Shown: piece by piece, positions 1 through 9,970 of the stretch | How the letters are laid out: each line of letters starts with the position of its first letter | How positions within the stretch are numbered: the first letter of the stretch is position 1 | Source of the DNA: Sabellastarte sp. h YS-2021 | Lineage: Eukaryota > Annelida > Polychaeta > Sabellida > Sabellidae | Direction: 5' to 3' | Assembly: GCA_964017235.1 (NCBI GenBank) | Contig: OZ024933.1 | Coordinates: 5,955,962 to 6,019,961, forward strand | Length of the DNA stretch: 64,000 bases | The notes under the pieces: generated by a model | Databases searched by the model: none | The model's input: only the letters and a program-made list of their open reading frames with translations | What the model was told of the DNA's origin: nothing | Position numbers and translations under genes: made by a program

Positions 1-1557
1 CTATGGGTCTGAAACTTCACCATGTGAAAGCTCTCCCAAAAGTAGGTGAATGATTAATTTGACAAAAATTGGCTATCTGCAATACTTTATGAGATAATTC
101 GCATTTACTCATTTTGAGTAGACGAGTAATTAGCTATGGGTCTGAAACTTCACCAAGTGAAAGCTCTCCCAAAAGTAGGTGAATGAGTTATTTGAGAAAA
201 ATTGGCTATCTGCAATACTTTTAGAGATAATTCGCATTTACTCATTTTGAGTAGGTGAGTAATTAGCTATGGGTCTGAAACTTCACCAAGTGAAAGCTCT
301 CCCAAAAGTAGGTGAATGAGTTATTTGAGAAAAATTGGCTATCTGCAATACTTTTACAGATAATTCGCATTTACTCATTTTGAGTAGGTGAGTAATTAGC
401 TATGGGTCTGAAACTTCACAGAGTGAAAGCTCTCCCAAAAGTAGGTGAATGAGTTATTTGAGAAAAATTGGCTATCTGCAATACTTTTAGAGATAATTCG
501 CATTTACTCATTTTGAGTAGGTGAGTAATTAGCTATGGGTCTGAAACTTCACCAAGTGAAAGCTCTCCCAAAAGTAGGTGAATGATTAATTTGACAAAAA
601 TTGGCTATCTGCAATACTTTATGAGATAATTCGCATTTACTCATTTTGAGTAGGTGAGTAATTAGCTATGGGTCTGAAACTTCACCAAGTGAAAGCTCTC
701 CCAAAAGTAGGTGAATGAGTTATTTGAGAAAAATTGGCTATCTGCAATACTTTTAGAGATAATTCGCATTTACTCATTTTGAGTAGACGAGTAATTAGCT
801 ATGGGTCTGAAACTTCAAGTGAAAGCTCTCCCAAAAGTAGGTGAATGAGTTATTTGAGAAAAATTGGCTATCTGCAATACTTTTAGAGATAATTCGCATT
901 TACTCATTTTGAGTAGGTGAGTAATTAGCTATGGGTCTGAAACTTCACGAAGTGAAAGCTCTCCCAAAAGTAGGTGAATGAGTTATTTGAGAAAAATTGG
1001 CTATCTGCAATACTTTTACAGATAATTCGCATTTACTCATTTTGAGTAGGTGAGTAATTAGCTATGGGTCTGAAACTTCACAGAGTGAAAGCTCTCCCAA
1101 AAGTAGGTGAATGAGTTATTTGAGAAAAATTGGCTATCTGCAATACTTTTAGAGATAATTCGCATTTACTCATTTTGAGTAGGTGAGTAATTAGCTATGG
1201 GTCTGAAACTTCACCAAGTGAAAGCTCTCCCAAAAGTAGGTGAATGATTAATTTGACAAAAATTGGCTATCTGCAATACTTTATGAGATAATTCGCATTT
1301 ACTCATTTTGAGTAGGTGAGTAATTAGCTATGGGTCTGAAACTTCACCAAGTGAAAGCTCTCCCAAAAGTAGGTGAATGAGTTATTTGAGAAAAATTGGC
1401 TATCTGCAATACTTTTAGAGATAATTCGCATTTACTCATTTTGAGTAGGTGAGTAATTAGATATGGGTCTGAAACTTCACCAGGTGAAAGCTCTCCCACA
1501 AGTAGATGAATGAGTTATTTGATAAAAATTGGGTATCCGCAATACTTTTACAGATAA
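1..1557. repeat. 133-bp satellite, left block
   Basis: About 11.7 copies of a unit starting CTATGGGTCTGAAACTTCAC, with unit starts at 1, 134, 267, 400, 533, 666, 799, 929, 1062, 1195, 1328 and 1461. Diagnostic variants (CTTTTACAG, CACAGAGTG, GAATGATTAATTTG) recur five units apart, so there is a higher-order period near 662 bp. The array is cut by the family A element at 1558. Confidence 0.95.
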
Positions 1558-4500
1558 CTAGATTGTGCCAACTCGGCGCCAACATATCCCCAGACAGGTC
1601 ATCACTCACGCCACAGGTTTTGATCGGGAATTTTTTAAAACATAATTACCCATTATTATATGAACTTCAGCACATCAATCTACTCTGTTTATATCTCCCC
1701 AAGGAAGATGGTGTATCCCCAGACGCCGAATACATACCTCAAATTATATTTTCAATCTTCCTGCAATGATAACTCTAAACCTATTTTCAAAGTATTTAAA
1801 TGATTGATGATTGAATGTCCATTCTAAAATAATAATCCCAAAAGAGCATATCTGTTTCTATATTTGTTGACAAATAAAATATTATTTTTAACTCAACTCA
1901 TCATATTTTTCAATCTTCCTTCAAAGTATTTAAATGATTGATGATTCAATGTCCATTCTAAAATTCATAATCCCAAAAGCGCATATCTGTTTCTATATTT
2001 GTTCAGAAATAAAATATTATTTAAAAAAAAATTATTTATATTATTATTTTATTATATTATTTTTAGAATTTGCAAATTGTTTTCAGTTATTCATTTCCTC
2101 TATACCTATATATGTGGTCCATATATATGCAACCTAAATATGTGACACAATCTCAGTTCTGACTCCCCTTTGTGTTATATGTAATGAAGCCCACCACCTC
2201 CCACCCCCACCCCTCTCCCCTTCTCCACACCTCTCTCACTATTACACAAGATCTGCAACCCCATTGAGTTCTTTGTTTCTCATCTGATATCACTAAATAC
2301 CTTTGTTTATTTAGTGTCACTCAATATAGCTGGAGGTCCCAGAGGTGGGTGGGGGGAATCCGGGTGGGGGATGTGGGTTGAGCATAAATGGTAAACAAAC
2401 AATCTATATAAAAGGGGTACTCAAATACAAAAAGAATTGAGAATTTTAAGTATGTGATTATCAACTGAAATGAGTTCATAACTGTAGGAGCTGTGCCAAA
2501 ATTAACTGAGGCAAGTTGAATAAAACTGGGCTAGTTGAGGGTTAAAAATCCCCTAGTTTTACTACATAAGGATATAATTTCATTAATATTGGGACTTAAA
2601 GCTCACTTAAAGTGTCCATTTTGTCTACTTGAATATGTTTAACCAGTTTCATTTTAAAAAGTGAAAAACTCAGCAAGCAGAGGTATAACACACAAAAATA
2701 AGTTCTTAAAAGACTAAGATAGCCATAACATTATTAATATTCAAAATTTAAATAGACAGGCATTTCCTTTTAAAAATTCAAAGATTTCAGCTCTATAACC
2801 CACATAGTTTGACAGTTACTGGGCTTTAAAGTGGCATAATATCCATAAATTGGGTTTCTGTGGGCATTTTACAATTGTTAAAGAGACCTTAGCAATTAAA
2901 CTACAGATCTGAAACTTTTTGGGGGACATACATAACAAACAAAAATTATATATAATACAGTTTAAGACTTGTCACACTAAGCATTTCCAAATAACAGGGC
3001 AAAATACGGAAAAAATGTCAAAAAAGGCACTTGGGCGAGTGTCTATGGCCCTCATACACAGGTTAAATGTCTACTAAAAACCTTGATTTTCGGCATATGT
3101 AAAAAGGACATAATAATGCATTCCCAGATGGGATTTCAGCTCCATCAATCACATAGTTTAACAGTTACAGGGCTTAAAGGTGGTAAAAAGTCCAAATATT
3201 GGGTCATTGTGGGCCTTTTAGAGATCTCGATGTGGCTTTCAAATTAAAGCTTCAGACTTAAAATTTGTTACATACTAAGATTACACATAGAATATGTATC
3301 TAATAAAGTTTGAAACTTCTCAGACTTACCATTTCCAAGTTACAGAGCAAAATATGTGAAAAATGTCTTAAAAGGGTCACTCAGGTGGGTGTTTAAGGTC
3401 CTCATACACAGGTTAAATGTCTACTTGAAGCCTTGATTTTTGGCACATGTAAAAAAAACATAATAATGTATTCCCAGATGAGATTTCAGCTCTATCAGTC
3501 ACATAGTTTAACACCTTAAAATTGGCAAAAAGTCCAAATACTGGGTCTTTATGGGGCCTTCTAGAGACCTAAATGTGGCCTTCAAATTAAAGCTTCAGAC
3601 TTAAAATTTGTCACATACTAAGATTACACATAGAATATGCATCTAATACAGTTTGAAACTTCTTAGACTTACCATTTCCAAGTTACAGGGAAAAATATGT
3701 GAAAAATGTCTAAAAATGGTCACTCGGGTGGGGATTTATGGTCCTCATACACAGGTTAAATGTCTTCTTAAAGCCTTAATTTTTGGCACATATAAAAATA
3801 ACATACTAATATCTTCTCAGATAGGATTTGAGCTCTATCAGTCACATAGTTTGACAGTCACAGGGCTTAAAAGTAGCAAAAAGTCCAAATATTGGGTCTT
3901 TGGGAGCCTTTTAGAGACCTCAATTTGACCTTCAAAATTAAAGCTTCAGACTTAAAATCTGTTACATACTAAGATTACACACAGAATATATATCTAATAC
4001 AGTTTGAAACTTCTCAGACTTACCATTTCCAAGTTACAGGGAAAAAGATGTGAAAATGTCTTATAAGGGTCACTCGGGTGGGTGTTTATGGTCCTGATAC
4101 ACAGGTTAACTGTCTATTAAAGGCCTAAATGTTGGGGCACATATAAGAAAACACATAGATATATTCCCAGATGATATTTAACTTAGATGAGAGACATAGT
4201 TTGAAAGCTACAGTGCTTGAAAGTGGCAAAAAGTGCATAAATTGGGTCTCTGTGGGCACTTTTGAGACCTTAAGTCGACCCCTTTGGGTAAACCTACAGC
4301 CCTAAAATTTTCTACAGACAAGGATTACATATCAAAGTTATACCTAGCGCAGTTTGAGACTCATCAGAATTATCACTTCCAAATTATAGGGCAAAATATG
4401 TGTAAAGTATAGCAAAAAATCCCTAAGTGGGGGTATTTATGGGCCTCAAACACAATTTTCTCCTCAACTTAAAGTCATGATTTTCGGCACATGTACTAAG

Positions 4501-4806
4501 AACATATTAATGTGTTGTCAGGTAAAATTTCAGCCAGCTGAGCATCATAGTTTGTGACCTACAGGGCGCTAAGTGGCCAAAAGTGCAATTTCTGACCTTA
4601 AGGTGGCCATAAGTTCTTTTTTACTGGGAGTTTAAGGTCACCTTAAAATAGGGATCTTCCTTTGGGCACCCTTAACATGTGTACCAAGTTTGAAAAAAAA
4701 ATATTAATTTGTTTTTGAGTTATCGCGTCCACAAGGAAATTTCTACGGCGGCGGCGGCGCGACGGACCTGAATCCAATATATCCCCGACTTTCGTCTGGG
4801 GATATA
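1558..4806 (-). mobile_element. Helentron-like non-autonomous element, family A, copy 1
   Basis: It is read on the minus strand. The 5' end is TATATCCCCAGACGAAAG with an imperfect palindrome around TATCCCC...GGGGATA, then a GGTCCGTCGCGCCGCCGCC patch. Central units of about 310-350 bp carry the TCAGACTTACCATTTCC motif (as read on plus), repeated between about 2750 and 4400. The 3' side has GTCTGGGGATAT (the 12-bp inverted copy of the 5' end), a hairpin and CTAG. It sits in a satellite unit, so the target is readable as T|T on the element strand. No ORF of note. Confidence 0.85.
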
Positions 4807-5145
4807 ATTAGCATTTACTCATTTTGAGTAGGTAAATAATTAGCTATGGGTCTGAAACTTCACCATGTGAAAGCTCTCCCAAAAGTAGGTGAATGAGTTA
4901 TTTGAGAAAAATTGGCTATCTGCAATACTTTTAGAAATAATTCGCATTTACTCATTTTGAGTAGGTGAATAATTGGCTATGGGTCTGAAACTTCACCAAG
5001 TGAAAGCTCTTCCAAAAGTAGGTGAATGAGTTATTTGAGAAAAATTGGCCATCTGCAATACTTTTAGAGGTAATTCGCATTTACTCTTTTTGAGTAGGTG
5101 AGCAATTAGCTATGGGTATGAAACTTCACTAAGTGAAAGCTCTTT
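4807..5145. repeat. 133-bp satellite, right block
   Basis: About 2.5 more units resume after the family A element, beginning ATTAGCATTTACTCATTTTG. They end where AGTGAAAGCTCTTTGGGATAG departs from the consensus and the 167-bp array starts. Confidence 0.93.
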
Positions 5146-6437
5146 GGGATAGCTGCTCTGCAGAGATACCCTGAAGATAAAAAATTTCGTCGAAATCGCT
5201 CTATGTAGCACGGTTTTCGAAATATAAGCATTTTTGTGTTTTGCAATTTTTGCGCAAAAATTTGAAAATTCAAAATGGCCGCCATTTTTGGCAAGATAAA
5301 ATTTTTTTGAAAATTGGCATGGCTACTCTGCAGAGATACCCTGTGGATCAAAAATTTCGTCGAAATCGCTCTATCTAGCACGGTTTTCGAGATATAAGCA
5401 TTTTTGTGTTTTGCAATTTTGCGAAAAATTTGAAAATTCAAAATGGCCGCCATTTTTTGCGAGAAATTTTTTGTTTGAAAATTGGCATGGCTACTCTGCA
5501 GAGATACCCTGCGGGTCAAAAATTTCGTCGAAATCGCTCTATCTAGCAGGGTTTTTGAGATATAAGCATTTTTATGTCTTGCAATTTTTGCGAAAAATTC
5601 GAAAATTCAAAATGGCCGCCATTTTTGGCGAGAAATTTTTTGTTTGAAAATTGGCATGGCTACTCTGCAGAGATACCCTGCGGGTCAAAAATTTCGTCGA
5701 AATCGCTCTATCTAGCAGGGTTTTCGAGATATAAGCATTTTTATGTTTTGCAATTTTTGCGAAAAATTCGAAAATTCAAAATGGCCGCCATTTTTGGCGA
5801 GACAAAATTTTTTTTGAAAATTGGCATGGCTACTCTGCAGATATACCCTGTGGGTCAAAAATTTTGTCGAAATCGCTCTATCTAGCAGGGTTTTCGAGAT
5901 ATAACCATTTTTATGTTTTGCAATTTTTGCGAAAAATTCGAAAATTCAAAATGGCCGCCATTTTTGGCGAGATAAAAATTTTTTCAAAATTGGGATAACT
6001 ACTCTGCAGAGATACCCTGAGGGTCAAAAATTTCGTCGAAATCGCTCTATCTAGCACAGTTTTCGAGATATAAGCATTTTTGTGTTTTGCAATTTTTGCG
6101 AAAATTCCAAAAATTCAAAATGGCCGCCATTTTTGGCGAGACAAAAATTTTTTGAAAATTGGGAAAAGTATTCCGCAGAGATATCCTGCGGGTCAAAAAT
6201 TTTGTCGAAATTGCTCTATCTAGCACGGTTTTTGAGATATAAGCATTTTTGTGTTTTGCAATTTTTGCGAAAATTTCGAAAATTCAAAATGGCCGCCATT
6301 TTGGGCGAGACAAAAACTTTTTGAAAATTGGGAAAACTACTCCGCAGAGATACCCTGCGGGTCAAAAATTTGGTCAAAATCGCTCTATCTAGCACGGTTT
6401 TCGAGATATAAGCATTTTTGTGTTTTCCTTATTTGGA
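5146..6437. repeat. About 167-bp tandem array containing AATGGCCGCCATTTT
   Basis: About eight units each carry CTCTGCAGAGATACCCTG, AAATTTCGTCGAAATCGC, AGATATAAGCATTTTT and TTCAAAATGGCCGCCATT. ORF-like stretches here are by-products of the repeat. The unit is homologous to the array at 25550-26960. Confidence 0.95.
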
Positions 6438-6813
6438 AAATTCGTAATGATTAATTAATCATTAATTACTCGGCCATTTCTTGACCAATCAATGCCAAAA
6501 TCTAATGATTTCCAGATTTTAATAGAATGAATGTATTTGCCAAGTTTCAGGTGAATTGATAAAATTCCTTTCAAGTTATCATCCGGACAAGCTTCCCCAT
6601 CAAAAAAAGACATTTTTGGTCATGTGACCTCTCTGATTGGTTGAAATGTCACTGCAGCATATTCAAAAAAATTCCCCAGGGCTACTGCCTAAACCTGCCA
6701 AATTTGAAAAGAATCCGCCTAACGGTTACAGAGTTATAAGGAAAACAAAATGCGGAGCCGGCGGAGCCAGAAGCTCTCCCATACACAAACAAGCGTCCCT
6801 TGCGGGACGCTTA
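6438..6813 (-). mobile_element. 5' end region of a Helentron-like element, family D type
   Basis: Read on minus, it starts T|TAAGCGTCCC and has the palindrome AAGCGTCCC-GCAA-GGGACGCTT (6791-6812). A CCGCCGGCTCCGC patch and TTCAAATTTGGCAGG follow, and the 167-bp array comes next. The 3' end (TAAGCGTCCC copy and CTAG on plus) is not seen in 1-6437, so it is off the window or lost. The first base of the element lies about 50 bp from MDH2 exon 6861-6986. Confidence 0.65.
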
Positions 6814-6860
6814 ATGATATCACAACAGGGAATGGCATCATCTCTCGCCAATATACTCAC

Positions 6861-6986
6861 CTTTGCCTCAGCCAGAAAGGTGTTGGCTCGGACTATGTCC
6901 AAGGTGGTCACTCCGAATATCTTTTTGGGGTTGTAGACACCTCTTCTCTTGAATACTTCGCTGGCTATGGGTACAGTTGAGTTGAC
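6861..6986 (-). CDS. MDH2: Mitochondrial malate dehydrogenase, fourth exon found (gene continues off the left edge)
   Basis: This exon has exactly 42 codons, from [16 protein letters not shown] to [16 protein letters not shown]. The Asp and Arg of LDIVR are the aspartate of the catalytic Asp-His pair and the third substrate-binding arginine of the family. Acceptor is ...GAATTCAG|GTCAAC and donor is ...GCAAAG|GTGAGTATA. The next exon should carry the catalytic His in a GGHAGVT-type motif; nothing like it is seen in 1-6860, so the gene continues beyond the window. The 5' end of a Helentron-like element (palindrome 6791-6812) lies only about 50 bp past this exon's donor. Confidence 0.95.
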
Positions 6987-7617
6987 CTGAATTCAAAGCA
7001 CAATGTTGCTACATTTAGCAGAAGCGAAGGAAGAAATGGTCCATCTAATGTTTTGGTCAGTAACTATTTGAAGAGATCCAATATCTATCTGTTAGCCCCC
7101 ATCTCACTAGAAATTCAGTTTCACTTCTACCTGCAATGGATATCTTAGGCTCAATGTTTTAGGGGAAACCTGGTACCCCCCAAAAAATAATATTTATGAA
7201 GAAAGAAAAGTTTCCCTTGCAAAAACAATTTTTTTTAGACATGATTATATATACCAAACAATTGTTGTTGACAAATAACCCTGAAAAATACCAACTGCAA
7301 AGGAAGGGCATTGGCAGCAATGTGGATGCAGAACAGTTATACATCACAGGATTGCATACTGAACTTGCAATTTGTACAGATTTTTTTATCTATATTATTC
7401 AAATTTTCTAAACATTAAAATACACAAAGACAAAACACCTACAATTTATGACAACTCAGTCAAGTCTGCTTTTTTTTTTTTTTTTTGTCAGTCATTTGAT
7501 TATTCACAGGATTGGTTACGGTACAAAGGAGTAGAAAGAATACATCATGACATTACTGACACAGTCGATTATAAGTACAAAGTAATTGTAACTTTAACAC
7601 ATCATAGGCTTACTCAC

Positions 7618-7727
7618 AGGGTTGGCTATGACACAGATGAAAGCATCAGGGCAGCTTTTTGCGGCGGCATCTGACAGATCCCTCACAATGGATGCATTTG
7701 TGTTGAACAGGTCGTCTCTGGTCATAC
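7618..7727 (-). CDS. MDH2: Mitochondrial malate dehydrogenase, third exon found
   Basis: The 110-bp exon finishes a Gly codon and encodes 36 residues beginning [14 protein letters not shown] and ending [15 protein letters not shown] holds the second substrate-binding arginine, and NTNASIV is a family signature. Acceptor is ...AATACAG|GTATGACC and donor is ...AACCCT|GTGAGTAAG, so it leaves in phase 0. A repeat-like 0.5-kb hAT-type element (7805-8300) and a SINE (8419-8610) occupy the upstream intron. Confidence 0.95.
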
Positions 7728-7804
7728 CTGTATTGATTGGAATTTCATTTTGTGTACTCCCATTGGACTAGTCAGGTGATCATAGATTGATATTTCAATG
7801 TTGA

Positions 7805-8300
7805 TAGTGGGGATAGGTTGGTAGGACCGGTATCTCGGTATCAAGACCATTTTACTGAAATACCGTGCAAATTTTACAAACACCGTTTTGTTTATCAACA
7901 CACAGAATGGCAGTGAGGCTTAAAATATTAGACACATATCCAAAACCTGAAGAAATTATAAGCTTTTATCCCCAATTTTCAGGCATTTGCAGACTTTATA
8001 CTGTATTAGTGATTACGTTGAATAGAACTGCCATGTTTTGGTTACGACTCTTTATAACCTCATTTTGTTTGTCAGCTGATATAACTGATGGAAAACTTAA
8101 AATATTGGGAATAAACGAGAAGTCTGAAGAAATTATAAGCTTTCTAATATTTTGTGCATCTGGCCACTTTTATTGTCATGTCGTGAAGAAGAAATGTCCA
8201 TGTTGTTTGGGGTGTACTAAAACATGGGAGTCCTAGAATCTGTACGGTTTTGCAATGTCAACTTCCCGATGTATACAGTTTTGGTACCGACCCATCCCTA
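7805..8300. mobile_element. Probable hAT-type MITE
   Basis: The left end TAGTGGGGATAGGTTGGT and the right end ACCGACCCATCCCTA are imperfect inverted repeats. A matching 8-bp target duplication is not clear. Part of the same family recurs at 18361-18538. A 123-aa open frame inside is not recognisable as a protein. Confidence 0.45.
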
Positions 8301-8418
8301 ACTGATACTGCTTTCTGAATTTCAATACTGATATGAAAAGTATCAATTTCAATAGTTTTCAGTGACACATTGAGAAAAGTATAGAATTGTTGTAGCTCAT
8401 GTTATATCAACTCATGCT

Positions 8419-8610
8419 GCGGCACCACAGTGGCGCGGTGGTAACACATTCACCTCCCACCACTGAGGTCGGCGGTTCAAACCTCAGACCATATGTGGGA
8501 AAGTTGGGATTGACCAACTGGTTTCCTCTGTCCACAAAACCACCTGTCGTGATATGACCTATGTACAGTGTTTAAAGCAACTTAAAACCGCAAATAGATA
8601 AATAACTCGT
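8419..8610 (+). repeat. tRNA-derived SINE
   Basis: CCACAGTGGCGCGGTGGTAA is followed by a B-box-like GGTTCAAACCTC, GTGGGAAAGTTG, ATATGACCTATG and an ATAGATAAATAA tail. It lies in an MDH2 intron. Confidence 0.8.
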
Positions 8611-8943
8611 GTTGTAGCTTATCAGTTTCTTATATTTCACTTATCAATATTGATACATTAAAGACATGTCACAGATAATTTATCAAAATTAAATACTTTT
8701 ACAATCAGCTATGTACTAAGGTAAATACAGTGAGTTCGGACTATAGTGTAATGTGTTCTGTTCCAATATTGACTGATATACATATCAATATTGAAATGGA
8801 ATTTCAGTCACTGCACAAAAATACTAACTATAAGTCAAGACAACTCTACCTTGTGCCAAAAAGCCATCTTCTGCATTTCACAATATGCTTTTATGGAGAT
8901 TAAGTTTATCAAAGTCTGATTAGATCAGAATTCAGAGATTCAC

Positions 8944-9027
8944 CTGGTTTCCTGGGCACTCCTGCTGGGATGACAACAATGTCACTTCCTTTCAAACAAT
9001 CGGCAAGTTCCTCTGGGCCAGTGTGAC
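8944..9027 (-). CDS. MDH2: Mitochondrial malate dehydrogenase, second exon found
   Basis: This 84-bp exon completes the split Gly codon and adds 27 codons ending [18 protein letters not shown]. It carries the first substrate-binding arginine, in the VPRKP loop, which in the family closes over oxaloacetate. The minus-strand acceptor is ...TTTATTCAG|GTCACAC and the donor is ...AAACCAG|GTGAAT. The exon again ends after one base of a Gly codon, which matches the start of the next exon. The intron to the preceding exon contains a full 3.28-kb family A Helentron-like element (9971-13254) and a hAT MITE (13409-13842). Confidence 0.95.
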
Positions 9028-9080
9028 CTGAATAAACAAAATAACAGTCAATAAGTGGCATGCCGGTATTACTTAGAGTT

Positions 9081-9458
9081 TAACATGGGACGGCCCGACG
9101 GGTGCTAAAATCAGCCCCGAGTACCCACACTCTGACAACTGACCCAAATTCAAGTACCGGTAATTGCGAGATTTAGTAGCTATCATTAGAAGTCTTCTGT
9201 AAAAACTTTTGGAGAAAGATGTCTTCTGTTTAACCATGTATTATAGAATATTGAGTAAATGACATATTTTTAAGGCAAAATCACAACTTCAATTGATATT
9301 ATGTAACAAAAATGTAGAAATATAACATATTTTTTGTTTCGCGGGCAATAATACAATGTGCTGTGAATACAGTAATCGAGTAATTAAAATGGACTCAAGT
9401 CCTAGCAAAGACCGACTCGTCTATCGAGGCTCGAGTAACTGTTCATAGCCCTAACATG
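9081..9458. mobile_element. hAT-type MITE, TAGGGCTG family, diverged copy
   Basis: It has the family landmarks GGGTGCTAAAATCAGC, ATTAGAAGTCTTCTGTAA, ATGGACTCAAGTCCTAGCAA and TTCATAGCCCTA. TAACATG occurs at both edges (9081-9087 and 9452-9458) as a probable target duplication. The left TIR is damaged. Confidence 0.6.
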
Positions 9459-9970
9459 AATCACAAAAATCTTAGGAATCTGAGTCAAGATCTGGATTCA
9501 TTAGTCAAGATCTGGATCCATCACAGCTCTCTGAAGGTCCCATGACTTTGTAAATTTAAGTGACTAGATTCACATCACTTGAATACCCAGCTGGTTTTCA
9601 TTCTCATATAAATGGACGCCAAATTTTGCAAACATCGAGTCATATCACACACGGGTGTTTCAAGAGTGGATACGGTAGATTCACAGAGCATTTTTTTACC
9701 AGTGTAACATTGGTTCTTGATTCGCCAAAGTTGTTTCCTTGCATATGTTGCATAAAAAGAGAAAATAGTTATTAAGATTACAAATACAGGGTTTTCGTGA
9801 GATATAGCGGTGTGAACACCTGAACGGTAAACTGTTAACCTGAACCGGAACCAGTTATTGGCAGATACTTCACAAAACAATAAAAAACATGCATACTTGT
9901 TGAATTTTGTTACATTTTCACTTATACTGTGTAAAAATAATGTCTCACGAAAGCCATTCCCATTAGTAAA

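Noticed and set aside
1-1557. CRISPR-like regular repeats
   Set aside because: Units are directly adjacent 133-mers without variable spacers, in a eukaryotic intron-bearing context.
5106-6454. Several overlapping 67-137 aa frames repeating FENSKWPPF
   Set aside because: They are translations of the 167-bp tandem unit (AAAATTCAAAATGGCCGCC) and appear in both strands and every copy.
7865-8236. A 123-aa hypothetical protein
   Set aside because: It lies within a probable hAT MITE, repeats its own wording (LKILD/LKILG, EEIISF) because of an internal DNA duplication, and has no known domain.
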